Part shown: positions 21,710 through 32,334 of the stretch, one piece after another | Numbering within the stretch: position 1 is the first letter of the stretch | How the letters are laid out: every line of letters begins with the position of its first letter | Source of the DNA: Petaurus breviceps papuanus | Lineage: Eukaryota > Chordata > Mammalia > Diprotodontia > Petauridae | Reading direction: 5' to 3' | DNA: 64,000 nucleotides | Assembly: GCA_028583685.1 (NCBI GenBank) | Contig: JAMXIF010001183.1 | Span: forward strand, 16,121,231 to 16,185,230 | Made by a program: the position numbers and the translations under genes | Notes under the pieces: generated by a model | Database searches by the model: none | Told to the model about the DNA's origin: nothing | The model's input: the letters and a program-made list of their open reading frames with translations, nothing else

Positions 21710-22135
21710 GACATTTCTGTTTCTCAAAATGCCAGATATAATGGAACCCCCAGAGACTAAGGATGACACCTTTATCTTGAGCTTCGGTTCATCGCACATC
21801 CTCTGTGCATTCAGAGGTGAGATTTGACAAAAGGAGCAATGGAATCGAAGGGATAGCAAGGTTGGTAGATTTTTGCTGTAATTGTAAACTGCCTTGAGGT
21901 CCTTGACTGTAAAAGCTATTTAAAAAAACAGGGTCTCATTCCTAGTGGGGTAAAAACATTTTATTTCTAGTTAACACAGTGTTTCTTACCTGCAAGTTAC
22001 AGTGTTACATGAAGAAAGTTATAGCTAGTTTGAGACCCCTCCAAAATTGCTTCTTTACTCCATTTCAGCTCAGTATAATCTAGGAAGCTCTGCTCTAAAA
22101 TTCTTCACGAAGTCCTTTGAATAAGGAGATTCATT
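21710..22135. other. Unrecognised non-coding sequence
   Basis: No supported feature. Confidence 0.4.
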
Positions 22136-22153
22136 TTTTAGAAAATGAGTCTG

Positions 22154-22317
22154 AGGGGTGGCTAGGTGGTGCAGTGAATAGAACACCAGCCATGAAGTCA
22201 GGAGGACTGGGGTTCAAATTCAGCCTCAGACACTTAACACTTACTAGCTGTGTGACCTTGGGCAAGTCACAACCCCAATTGATCTGCCTTTTCCTCCCAA
22301 AAAAGCAAAAAATAAAA
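22154..22317 (+). repeat. WSINE/WALLSI-type SINE
   Basis: Head 'ggggtggctaggtggtgcag', B-box-like 'gggttcaaattc', A-rich tail. Target duplications 'tagaaaatgagtctg' (22139-22153) and 'tagaaaatgattctg' (22318-22332) differ at one base. Confidence 0.9.
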
Positions 22318-22334
22318 TAGAAAATGATTCTGGC

Positions 22335-23050
22335 AGACAGAAGTGGTCCAGGTTAGCAAGTGGATGCCCTGTACCATCCTAATGACCTGTCCTCAGTGTC
22401 TCTGGTCATTCTTCTTTGTCCAAGTACTCTGACTTTATCTCTGCCTCTATATCCCCACTTTGGTTGTCTTCAAGCTGGCAGCCTGTAAGTCAAAGCAGTG
22501 CCTTCCCTCTTCTGCTGGCCTGACTTCGGTGGGGGTGCTATTTAGAACAATATCCAACCCCTGCAGGGTGGGGGCAGGGACCTCACTCCTGTTAGTGATT
22601 TTCCTAATAGAGATATCACCAAAAGAGTGAAATCCAACAATTTCTTGTCTAAGGATCCTGCTTGTGCTGGCCAGATTTGTGACTTTGATGCTTCTGTTGT
22701 TCTTGGAGCATCTCTCCCTTACCAATGAGCTAACTCATTGCAGGTGACTAAACAGAGGGAGGAAAAATTGGGCTGCTGCTGATGTGATTATCAGGATAAT
22801 GTTGTCATCTCCACTGATGACTTAAACTCTTATTTCCTGAAGATTTTCAAATCACTGTCATGGTTGAGAAGGCTTCAGTAGATTACAGATATTGTTATTT
22901 GCAGTAAATAATGTCTGGTCTTTTGAGTTGCTATGTAAATGATCTAAATGAACCACATCTTTGAGATGGTGGCTGCACTAATCCAATGATCATTCACATT
23001 GGAAGACCAGCCAGGCAGAAAGCAAAAAGGAAAAAAAAATGCTTGTCAGC
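22335..23050. other. Unidentified stretch with a 92-codon minus-strand ORF
   Basis: The minus ORF at 22447-22725 matches no family I know and no repeat explains it. It may be chance. Confidence 0.25.
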
Positions 23051-23054
23051 TCGG

Positions 23055-23222
23055 TGATTGGGAAATGACTTCTGAGTCCTATTAATGATGCTTATCCTAC
23101 ACAGTAATATCTAACCCCTGCCTCTGGAGCCACATGTGGTTCTTCATGAGAAAGAGAAGGGGTTGGGAGTGTGGGGCAGTTGTTCATCCACCTGGCCCTT
23201 GGGAGCTGTTGTTCAGGGGCAG
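23055..23222 (+). repeat. Local direct repeat, copy 2 (pairs with 21511)
   Basis: Partner of 21511-21705: 'gattgggaaatgacttctga', 'cacagtaatatctaa' and 'cccttgggagctgttg'. It lacks the GA expansion. Offset between copies is about 1.54 kb. Confidence 0.65.
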
Positions 23223-23333
23223 CCCTTATACTAACTACGGAAGTGAAATAAATGGCAGATTACCTAAATCTTTGATAAAGGGGATTTTCCCAGATAAGTG
23301 AGGGAAATCAGCTGAGCCATACTTGCCATTGTT

Positions 23334-23492
23334 TTGTTTTTGTTTTTTGCTTTTTGGAGGGCAATTGGGGTTAAGTGACTTGCCCAAGGTCACAGGCTAG
23401 TTTTTGTGTTAAATGTCTGAGGCTGGATTTGAACCCAGGTCCTCCTGACTCCAGGGCCGGTGGTCTATTCACTGCACCACCTAGCTGCTTCT
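23334..23492 (-). repeat. WSINE/WALLSI-type SINE
   Basis: Antisense, with a T-rich tail at 23334-23350, 'ggggttaagtgacttgccca' and head 'tgcaccacctagctgc'. Target duplications 'atacttgccattgtt' (23319-23333) and 'atacttgccgttgtt' (23493-23507) differ at one base. Confidence 0.9.
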
Positions 23493-23509
23493 ATACTTGC
23501 CGTTGTTGA

Positions 23510-23945
23510 TCCTCATTATGGTATCGCTTATTATTACCAGGACAAATTTCTGATCACAATCACCATATCTTAGAAAAGTATTTACCTCTCAAACATTCTT
23601 TGGGCTTGTCTAGTTGACAAACATTTCTGTCTTCTCGAGTTTGATACTTACTCTCTGTCTAGACACTAGGTGACCCCTGAATTTGAAAAAAGGCTCTGCA
23701 GAACTGGTCCTTGTCAAGTGACAGCTTCAGATTTTCTTCTGGCTGGGCTAATACTTTCAATAAACTTTTATCATTTTCTTCTATTATCTTTCCAGTTATG
23801 ATGAGATTTTCCAGATACTGAAAATCCTACATATAGTTCATATAATAAACCACCTTCTTCATGAGTCTTTGAAAAATAATGGAGCTCCCTGAAATTCCTT
23901 GAGGCCTCCTTCTGAACTGGTAAAACTTATTTGGCAAATAAAGGC
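23510..23945. other. Unrecognised non-coding sequence
   Basis: No supported feature. Confidence 0.4.
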
Positions 23946-23948
23946 TTT

Positions 23949-24198
23949 GTTGTTGTTCAGTCCTTTTCAGGCATGTCCAACTCTTCGTGACCCCATTTGG
24001 GGTTTTCTTGGCAAAATACTAGAGTGGTTTGCCATTTCCTTCACTAGCTTATTTTACAGATGAGAAAACTGAGGCAAATGGAGTTAAGTGACTGGCCCAG
24101 GATCACACAACTAGTAAGTGTCTGAGGCTAGATTTGAACTCAGATCTTCCTGATTCCAGGCCCAGTGCCCTATCCACTGTGCCATCTAGCTGTCCCTA
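23949..24198 (-). repeat. MAR1-type CORE-SINE
   Basis: Full-looking antisense copy: 'ttgttgttcagtcc' tail end, 'gggttttcttggcaaaatac', core 'acagatgagaaaactgaggc', head 'gtgccatctagctgtcc'. Confidence 0.9.
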
Positions 24199-24269
24199 TG
24201 AATGAAGATTACCTTGTTGCTATCCCTTTTTGCTGTTGAGATCTGAGATTTACCTACTGTGTAAATCCA

Positions 24270-24390
24270 TTAATCAGTATATATATTAACCATTTACTAT
24301 GTGGCAGCCAGGTGCTTAGCTAATCACTATGGATTTAGAGGAAAAGGAAAAAATAGTTCCTGAATTCAAGGAGCTTACTTTCTGAACCAA
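24270..24390 (-). repeat. L2-like antisense 3' fragment
   Basis: 'accatttactatgtggcagc', 'caggtgcttagctaa' and 'attcaaggagcttac' follow the antisense L2 pattern. Confidence 0.5.
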
Positions 24391-24394
24391 CGTC

Positions 24395-25035
24395 TAGCAG
24401 TTTGTCCAGGTCATCGTGACCTCATGGCATGCTGTCCTTATCCATATTCATTCTCTTCATCAAAGTCTGGTAATCCACACACATTTGGGTCTTTCAAAGA
24501 TATGAATGAGTTATATGCACTGTAGGACCCCATAATAATGATGTTTACTTTAGGTGGCTCTTGAGATTCTCCACCTCAGAGAGGACAATTTTTTGAGACC
24601 ACTCAAAAAATAATCAAGAATTATTGAGGTGGATTGTATGTGCTGTTCCTTGGGTACCACCCATGTCTTGCTATGTATTGCCAAGTTTCTTCTTGAAATG
24701 ATCCTTCCATTCTTCAAGCAGTGGAGGGTCTTTAAACCTCTCTGGATCCATCCTTGAAGTTCAAGGTTCAGGGTTTTGATGTTCTCTGCCCAATGTGTAG
24801 GAGGCAAAGATTGCCAGGGTGTCCAAGACATGAGTACTAGCTTAGTGCCTTCAGTATTCTATAAATACTTGGAATATATTGGAATTGTCCCAATCAATGC
24901 TCACATTCTACAGATTTTTCATCAGACGAGGACATACTGACATCATGGTGTCCACATTTTTTCTCATTGGTAAGAGGTCTCCATATCTAGCCCAAACCAG
25001 ACTCAGCATGCTGCTTAATTGACCATACCATTCTT
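24395..25035. other. Unidentified stretch with a 93-codon minus-strand ORF
   Basis: The minus ORF at 24550-24831 lies in unexplained sequence and resembles decayed coding DNA. No domain was recognised. An old retroelement internal region is possible but unproven. Confidence 0.25.
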
Positions 25036-25039
25036 TTAA

Positions 25040-25160
25040 AGGAATGAATAAATGAAAAAAAAAGCACACACACACTTGTTAAGTACTTTGGATATACAAA
25101 GCACTGTGCTAAAAGCTCCAGGCACACAAATAGAAAAGTAAGACAGTTCTTGTTCTCTCT
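25040..25160 (-). repeat. L2-like antisense 3' fragment
   Basis: 'gttaagtactttggatatac' and 'aaagcactgtgctaaaagct' fit the antisense L2 3' end. Confidence 0.5.
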
Positions 25161-25164
25161 TCTT

Positions 25165-25680
25165 TTAGTACTGTTCCTGAAGGGTGCCGATTTGAAATCT
25201 GGTCCTACACCCCTTTGTTCCTCTGAGGGGAATGGCTCTGCCTACTTTGCCATCTTCTATCTGGCTCTCCCTGAGCTTTTAACATATTTGTTCAAAGGAA
25301 TATGATTCATCCAGACTGGCTTTGGTGGTCCATATCTGGGGAGGCATCCTAGAAACATGTGGGACTAGTTTTACTCATTATTTGCTTTCTATTTGCTATC
25401 TTTGTCTTTAATGTTTTTACCAGGCAAAGCAAATGGAAGTAGCTGAGAGGTAGTCTTTGCTATTTAATCAATGAAAGATTCTGCCATATTTTTTATTACT
25501 TTTTACAAGAGGGATATTTTTAATGAAAAATATAGCAAGAACAGAAGCTATCAATTTTGCCCCAACATCTGGTAGTGAGGGTATCACATGCTAACCTCTA
25601 CCATCTCAGTATCTGGGAAGAATTGGTTCAAACTTAAAACAATTTCTACATAGCACTGGTCCTATCAAGTTTAGTTCCAA
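25165..25680. other. Unrecognised non-coding sequence
   Basis: No supported feature. Confidence 0.4.
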
Positions 25681-25682
25681 GG

Positions 25683-26422
25683 TGACTGTTCAGTTATGTT
25701 CAACTCTTCATGACCAATACTCTCCATGGGGTTTTCTTGGCAAAGATATTGGAGTATCTCCAGTGTATAAATGCAAACAGAGGTTAAGTGACTTTTGACC
25801 AGGATCATACAACTAGTAAGTGTCTGAGGCTGGATTCTAACTCAGATCTTCCTGACTCCATGCCCAGTGCTCTATCCACTGAACCACCTAGCTGTTGGGA
25901 TGTATGGGGTGTTTAGGGAGGACTAGCATCTCTGGTATAAGGGCTTGCTGGCCCTGTTCAGGGCTGCTCTTTGGTGTCCACCTTTCACCCAATTCTTACC
26001 TGTGGCTTCAAGAAACTGTAGCATGTGCAGCTGCCACAACCTGGTAAAATATCTCTCCAGACAAGCACAGACAGTCAAGAGTAACCAACAGGCCTCAAAT
26101 ATGTTAGTGAATTAGGGGGATGTTTATGCATATGAAAACTGCCCTCCCCCCCATGGAATGGATGGCCCTGAAGGTGGCAAAAGCAGGCACTATGGAGTGC
26201 TCAGAGCTTGGTCAGACATCAAAGACCCCAAGGTCAGTCACTGCATCCTGGGCCATCACCAGTTGTCTTGACTTTTGTCTTGCCGCTGGACTTCAATATC
26301 TCTGAAAGAGAGAGTGAGGTTGATGACTTTGTGCAACTCTGCCTCACTTAAATTCAATTTGCCTGCAAGTTAAGATGTCACCCGATGATATCCTCTTTGA
26401 AAACAAAGGGCAAACAACTTCC
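25683..26422 (+). mobile_element. Composite repeat: inverted MAR1 SINE joined to an 'R' element, copy A
   Basis: 25683-25895 is an antisense MAR1-type SINE ('cagttatgttcaactcttca' to 'gaaccacctagctg'). It is followed directly by about 525 bp ending 'aacaaagggcaaacaac'. The same order, junction and downstream sequence recur at 42212-42990 ('gggcttgctg', 'ctgtagcatg', 'ccaataggcctca'-like, 'tgacttttgtc', 'cactggacttcaat'-like). Finding the same arrangement twice makes chance adjacency unlikely, so this is probably one mobile unit. Class unknown. Confidence 0.65.
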
Positions 26423-26429
26423 CATGGCT

Positions 26430-27180
26430 CCGTATCGCTAGGTTCAGTCCCTTTGATCATTTCTCAAAGCTTTGATGCCGGTTACAAAGCCCAGCCTAGA
26501 TTCTGGTCCCTGGGCTCTAGTTCCTCATTCTGATCTTTTGAAGCTCACAAGGTCATAGCTGTCTTCAATACTCCTTTACTTAAAAGCAAGAAGAATAGTT
26601 ACAGCAGAGACAGAAGCAATATCAGGCCCCTGTGTTCAAATGGTGCTCCTTCTAGATGAGGAGATATAAAGGTCAAGGCTTCTTCTCCCACTTAGTTATT
26701 TAGGGTATTCCCTGTTGCCACACCCTCCTACAGGCAAGTGGAAAGAGCTAAACCAAAAGCTACTATATGTTTCCATTATATACTGAATTCTTGGCCACCT
26801 GATCCAGTCTGACACTATCCTTGTGCCCCCTAATCATTGCTTCTTTGACTACCATTCTCTAAAAGAGCCTTTCCAAAGGAACTCCAAGCCTGAGAACTTC
26901 TCCACACCATGCTGAAAGATATTTAGCAATTGAATGTAAGCTTTTGTCCTGTATATTTTCCACGCCACCAAGTTGTCCAACCTTCAGCTCTAAGTACTCA
27001 AGTGTTATGATTGTGAGATGTTAAATTTTCAAGTCAAAAGCCAGTCTCCGATATTGTCCATTAGCTCTCTAGGTTGCTTTGAGCTAGTTCTCTTAAATTA
27101 CTGTATTACTTCAGTGGCGTGTCCTAAAAGGATTTAGGGCTCCTCATTTGGTGAACAGGAATTTCCTGCCCCATTCTTTC
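26430..27180. other. Unrecognised non-coding sequence
   Basis: No supported feature. Confidence 0.4.
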
Positions 27181-27193
27181 TAGAAAAGGATGG

Positions 27194-27376
27194 TCGGGGC
27201 GGCCAGGTAGCACAGCGAGTAAGAGCACCGGCTCCAGTGTCGGGATGACCTGGAGATCAAATCCCGGGCTCAGACACTCAGCACCACACCCAGAAATAAC
27301 TGGCCGTGTAACCTTGAGCAAGTTACTTAACCCCGATTGATTTAAAAAAATAAGTAAATAAGTAAATAAATAAAAA
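27194..27376 (+). repeat. Young SINE family 'D', single copy
   Basis: Head 'ggggcggccaggtagcacag', then 'gtaagagcaccggctccagt', B-box-like 'gagatcaaatcccgg', and an A-rich tail with TAAA repeats. Near-identical duplications flank it: 'gaaaaggatgg' (27183-27193) and 'gaaacggatgg' (27377-27387). It is related to, but distinct from, the WSINE-type family. Confidence 0.9.
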
Positions 27377-27396
27377 GAAACGGATGGCAGCTTTCA

Positions 27397-27792
27397 ATGA
27401 TGGGGCCTTTGGTTATGACTTACCGGTTAACTTCAGTCCTAACTATGGCAACTAAAACCTGGGTGGCTGTAGGGCATGTTAGCCCTGCATCTTGTGCTAC
27501 TGCAGGTGATGCTTCTCCTTCAACCCTAACTAGCTTACTTCTTGTCACGTCTTTAGTCATTCGTCCTCTCACCAGAAAAACCTCTGACTCTCTCAGTAGT
27601 CTCAGAGCACGAGTAGGGGGTTTACTAAATAATTCCCAAATAGTCTCATTAGCAGTTCATCTCTTTGGGAATGCTAGACTGTATCACTTAGAGGCAGTTT
27701 ATGTAACAGCTACTGTTTCTTATTCATTCTTATTTTCCTTGGCTCATCATTTGCATGCCTTCAAATTGTCCCCAGCATGGCAGAAAGCCTGA
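27397..27792 (+). other. 131-codon ORF of unknown meaning
   Basis: This is a long open frame for this window outside the L1/HAL1 relics. Its product would be rich in Ser, Leu, Val and Ala with no motif I recognise and no signal peptide or clear membrane segment. There are no splice, promoter or family clues, and it begins ten bases after a SINE insertion. Probably chance, or a decayed element. It is not called a gene. Confidence 0.15.
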
Positions 27793-27794
27793 AC

Positions 27795-28200
27795 AAGATC
27801 ATTCTTGTTGCAGTGAAGACACCCCCCTCAAACCGACAATTCTCAGTGAGGGTCAAGTCTCATGAACTAACATAAATCATGAGTAGTTATTTAGTCAAAA
27901 TGACAAATCAAATATATAATTTATGAAAGTGGTTTAACAATGTTATTTTAACAACACACATACAAAATTCAATAATGCTTAGTCATCTAAAAATTTAACA
28001 GTCTTATCAAAACATCTAGTCTGATGAGAGAGTCTATGTAAGCTTTACTGTCCAATCACATTTTAGAAAATTATGAAGAAAAAAAAGCCTCATTGAATCC
28101 CTGTAATGCCAGAAAACAAAACAAAAAAGGACAAAACTTAAAAACTACCTCAAACTGAGAGCAAATCCCTGAATGAAACTCACAAGTGATATTCTTTGCT
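27795..28200. other. Unrecognised AT-rich non-coding sequence
   Basis: No supported feature. Confidence 0.4.
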
Positions 28201-28204
28201 ATAT

Positions 28205-28272
28205 CCAAGTTCATTCTCCTCCTACTTCCTCTCCTCTTCCTCTTCCTTCTCCTCCTCCTCGTCCTCCTCCTG
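28205..28272. repeat. Pyrimidine-rich (CCT)n-like simple repeat
   Basis: An imperfect CCT/TTC run lying directly beside the 3'-tail end of an antisense THER1 SINE. Confidence 0.8.
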
Positions 28273-28700
28273 TCTAACATTTACATAGAGCCTACTATAT
28301 TCTTGGCCAAGAGTGTGGAACCTGTGGCCTTGAGGCTACAGGTAACCCTCTAGGTCCTCAAGTGTGGTCCTTTGACTGAATCCAAACTTCCGAGAACAAA
28401 TCCCCTTAATAAAAGGATTTGATCTGTAAAACATGGACTCAGTCAAAAGGCCACACCCAAGAACCTGGAAGGCCACATGTGGCCTAGAGGCCACAGGTTC
28501 CCCACCCCTGTTCTTGGCACTGTGCTAAGCATTTTAAAATATTATCTCACTTGGTCCTCACAAGAACTCTGGGAAGTAGGTGTTGTTATTCCTAATTTAG
28601 AGATAAGGAAATTGAGCTTGTGTCACACAGCTAATAAGTGTCTGAGGTTGGATTTGAACTCAGGTCTTTCTGACTCTAGGCCTGGTGCCTAAACCTCATG
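28273..28700 (-). repeat. THER1-type CORE-SINE split by a hAT MITE
   Basis: The antisense tail begins at 28273 ('tctaacatttacatagagcc'). The body resumes after the insert with 'cactgtgctaagcatttt', 'tcctcacaagaactctggga' and head-side 'atttgaactcaggtctttct'. The insert is 28308-28510 with its 8-bp duplication. Confidence 0.85.
28308..28510. mobile_element. hAT-type palindromic MITE
   Basis: This 203-bp insert is flanked by the exact 8-bp duplication 'ttcttggc' (28300-28307, 28511-28518), the size made by hAT transposases. Its two halves are imperfect reverse complements. For example, 'ggaacctgtggcc' near the left end faces 'ggccacaggttcc' near the right, 'gtgtggtcctttgactga' faces 'tcagtcaaaaggccacac', and 'aaatcccctt' meets 'aaaaggattt' at the centre. 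It has no coding capacity, so it would need a transposase supplied in trans. Confidence 0.9.
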
Positions 28701-28704
28701 CTGT

Positions 28705-28980
28705 TAGAACAAGTTTGAGCCAATCATCTACTTAAGTTCATAGTTCTCAAGTTCCATTTCCTCTGAACTTCCTCTTCCTCCCTCCCATCACTCCCACTGC
28801 TGTAGTTGAGGGGAAGTCTCTTGTTAGACCCAATAGAAGCACAACATGACTGAGGAGAAACTTCCTGACTTCACATCTCCTTTCTCCTAGTTTTCTGGCT
28901 CTTTCTTCTGTTTCAGTTTTTAAACAGGGCACATTGCAAATGTTTGCATCCAATTGGAGTCTTTACTGACCAGTTCTCAT
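28705..28980. other. Unrecognised non-coding sequence
   Basis: No supported feature. Confidence 0.4.
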
Positions 28981-28984
28981 AATT

Positions 28985-29242
28985 CCTGTACCTAAACAGC
29001 TATCTTCTCCATGAAGCCTTTCTTGGGATTCTCCCAACCACTAGCACGCTTCCTCACAAACTACCATACATTTAACTACTTTGTATATATTTATAAACTT
29101 TGTATTTATTTTGTTGTGCATTTTATTTATATATGCTTTTCTACCATTTTTCTGTTTCATTATTTATACTTATATATCTGATGCCTAGGAGAGTGCTTGT
29201 AACATAGTAGGTAGCTTAGTAAAATTTCATTCATTGATTGAC
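28985..29242 (+). mobile_element. L2 LINE 3' end
   Basis: 'ctccatgaagcctttcttgg', then 'aactttgtatttattttg', 'cctaggagagtgcttgtaac' and the terminus 'tcattcattgattgac'. Confidence 0.75.
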
Positions 29243-29244
29243 TT

Positions 29245-29540
29245 ATGGAGAAACTGAGCAGGGACAATCTATTATATCCTCATATACCTATCTTTCTAGC
29301 CATATTTATATTATTTCATTTTGTGTTCTCTGGATTATTGTGAAGCTGGGCTACCACTTGATGTTCAATTTCCTGCTTTTATACATGTATATTCGCATGC
29401 ATGCTGCAATGTTAATGGAACCTGAAGATCTTCCGTGTCCCTTTGTATTGGCAAGTAAGCAGGTACTTAGCACTTTGTTTCAAGTTAACACCTTGTTTAA
29501 GCTATTTTATTAACACAGAGGTAGTTAACATCTTAGGAGG
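29245..29540. other. Unrecognised non-coding sequence
   Basis: No supported feature. Confidence 0.4.
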
Positions 29541-29544
29541 AAGT

Positions 29545-30650
29545 TGCTGGTGTAACAGGAAGGGGCAGAACAGAGAGGAGCTATACCATATATAAGGAAG
29601 AATACAAGCTGGACAGACAGAATTTCCCGGGGTAAGTGTCGTGGAGGTAGGGCAGCTGCTGCTGGACTGAAGACTGAACTGAAAATTGAGAAGAACTGAG
29701 AAGAGGAATGAGAATTGAGAACTGAGACAGAATTTCTTGGAGCAAGCCATGAGAAGGCTGGATAAAGTCATTTTGATTTTGAGAACAGAGCTTATGGTGA
29801 CAAAGACTTTCAAGGAGAAGCTGAGGCTGCTGAGGATTTCTGAGGCTCAGCTAGAGCTGTAGAAGACTGAGGAAGCATGACTGTGGTGCTGGTATTTTGT
29901 ACAAATGTTGATGTGGCTTTGTTAATGTGCATGAATGTTCTTGTGCTTTGTTAAGCCTTGTCTTTGCAGGAACAGAGACTGTGAAGGATTGAGATGGACT
30001 GGACACTGTGAGCTCCAATGTGAAGCAGGAATTGCACAGAGAGCTGGACAAGAATCTGGGAGCTGTCTGCCTTTGAACTCAGGTGACAGTTGGTTAGATT
30101 TGGATGGGAGCTGGGACCATGGAAGAGGAACCATGGAAGCTGAAAGCCTGCTCTGAGTCAAGATGAAAAGACCTCTCCCTGGGTACTGAGTAGTGACTGT
30201 TGAAATTGACTGAGTAGTGACTGATGAAATTGTCTGAATAGTGACTGATAAAATAGAGTACTGAGTAGTGACTGATGAAATTGTAATTTACTTGTGACCT
30301 AGGGGTGGATGGCTTTTGTATTTTCCACTACCCCTTAAGAGGGTACTGAGTAGTGACTGTTGAAGTTGTAACTTAATTGCACCCCATGGGTGGATAACTT
30401 TGACTTTTGTACTTTGTGATCCTTAAGGAGGCAAACCTCTTTAAGTCTGATTGAATGATTGAGTTAATAATGATTGTACTTTGTTGAAAACTATGTAACC
30501 ACTTTGGTGAAAACAATGTGGCCATTTTAATGATAAATTGTTGAGTTAATGCTGTATTTTGATTTTCTGTGATAAGTTGTAACATTGTGAATGCTGTACG
30601 TTGATTTTCTGTGAATGTTTTGCTCTGATTTGTTATTGAATAGAGAGTTT
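29545..30650 (+). repeat. Unidentified tract with layered short duplications, possibly LTR-derived
   Basis: 29590-30170 is purine-rich with recurring 'aactgaga'-type words, and 'gacagaatttc' occurs twice. 30181-30370 holds five imperfect copies of a unit close to 'gagtagtgactgatgaaatt'. Longer duplications follow: about 83 bp around 30260/30343, 'gtaaccactttggtgaaaac' versus 'caatgtggccat', and 'tgattttctgtga' twice. A TATA-like 'ccatatataagg' is at about 29587. Boundaries and target duplications were not found. A fossil LTR is one explanation but is unproven. Confidence 0.35.
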
Positions 30651-30734
30651 GCTATACTATGTAATCAGAAACTTGAAAGATGTTCACAGCAGCAGTCCTC
30701 TGGAAAGCTGCTCATGTGTGGCTTTACATGCACA

Positions 30735-30795
30735 CGTGTGTATGTATGTATATATCTGTATATGTGTGTGCGTATATGTGTGTATATGCAAAACC
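30735..30795. repeat. TG/TATG-rich microsatellite
   Basis: An imperfect TGTATATG simple repeat. Confidence 0.85.
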
Positions 30796-30799
30796 ATAT

Positions 30800-31145
30800 A
30801 TAAATGCATATGTAATCTCCATTTTAAAGTCCCCTCCTCCCAGAAAAGGCACTTTGGGTTTTGCTTCACATGGACCAGGTTCAATCGCAAGGAAACCTGA
30901 CCCTTAAAAGGAAAGTCAATATTTTCTAGTGCTCTATAATTCCTTATGCTCCCAACCCAGAATCCTGAGGGAAATTTTTAATGAAATGTAAGTATATTCC
31001 ATATTTAAGTTCTCCCCCAAAGAGATTAACTGGGACCTTCTGGAAAGAGACAATATTGGCATCAGGTATAGAATAGCTCTTATGGCTACTACCATAAAAA
31101 AAAATGCTTAAAATTCAAAAGTTGTCAGTACACATTAAGAAATAC
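30800..31145. other. Unrecognised non-coding sequence
   Basis: No supported feature. Confidence 0.4.
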
Positions 31146-31154
31146 CTAAAATAA

Positions 31155-31645
31155 TGATGATGGAATTCTACTGTGCTATAAGAAACAATGAGCAAGATGG
31201 TCTCAGAAAAACCTGGAAAGACTTACATAAACTGATGCAAAGTGAAATGAATAGAACCAAGAGAACATTGTATATGGTAACAGCAATATTGTAAGACAAT
31301 CAACTGTGACGTGACTTAGCTTTTCTCAGCAATACAATGATCCAATTCAACTCTGAAGGACTTATGATGAAGTCACTCCCAGAGAAAGAACTGATAGAGT
31401 CTGCACATAGATTGAAGCATACTTTTAAAAATTTTTGTTTATTTTTCATGGGGGTTTTTGTCCTTGATTAATATAGAAATGTTTTGCATATCTATACATG
31501 TATAACCTGTATCAAACTGCTTGTCTTTTCAATGAGGGTGGCAGGGAGGAAGGGAGAAAAATTTGGAACTCAAAATTAAAAAAAGACAAATGTTAAAAAT
31601 TGTTTTATGTGTGGTTGGGGAAAAGTTAAAAACTAAATAAAAATA
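31155..31645 (+). mobile_element. L1 LINE 3' end (ORF2 C-terminus and 3' UTR)
   Basis: Marsupial-type L1 terminus. One frame begins with EYYCAIRNNEQDGLRKTWKD and HKLMQSEMNRTKR, then the 3' UTR 'gaaatgttttgcatatctat', 'aactgcttgtcttttcaatg' and an A-rich end. Possible 9-bp duplication 'ctaaaataa' at 31146-31154 and 31646-31654. The 3' UTR words are shared with the HAL1 elements at 37570 and 60640, linking them to L1. Strongly 5'-truncated. Confidence 0.85.
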
Positions 31646-31659
31646 CTAAAATAAATTTA

Positions 31660-32330
31660 TTTTCCATCTCACCTATTGTACTCTCCTGGGAGATTGAGGC
31701 AGCTTGATGCGACTGCTGAACAGATTTCCTATTGACTTGATATTTGTAACATCTGAACAATTCCCAAAGTCCAGATCTTCTGGCCAATTAGGCATGACTC
31801 TCTAGTCCCTTCTAATTTAGTTAATCCAGTTGGTGGTCATCTTAGCCAACATTATAGCTCCCAATGGGCAGCCAGCACTAATTCAGGAAATCTTAACCTC
31901 TTGAATTCTTGATGTTATCTCTAGGACTGGAAATAGTCATTTCTCAGTATTGTTGTTTGATGATCTGGGCTCAAGAAATGAAACACAAAGAAGATACAGC
32001 CAGAGAATTGATGTCAAGTGTCAGACTCACCTAGGTAAGCACATGTTCCCATTATCACATGCTGTAGTCATGGCTACAATTGCTGCTATGAAATACTCAC
32101 TTGCCACCATACTGTAAATCCCAGAGAAAGAAGGCGGAGGCTCCAAAAAGAAGGAAGCAGAACTTTTCTACAGCTCTTAGATACTATGGAAGGGTCAGTC
32201 TTGTATGAATCAGTGAATCATCTCTGACATAACCCCCAGGTATTGGAATCAAAGGATCAACTAGGAGAAATTGAGTCATGAACATTCTTTAGCAAGGAAC
32301 CAGAGCACATGTACAACTTCAGATTTTGCC
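31660..32330. other. Unrecognised non-coding sequence
   Basis: No supported feature. Confidence 0.4.
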
Positions 32331-32334
32331 TAGG

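Noticed and set aside
28071-28280. Arg-rich minus-strand ORF resembling a basic domain
   Set aside because: The basic segment comes from the CCT-rich simple repeat.
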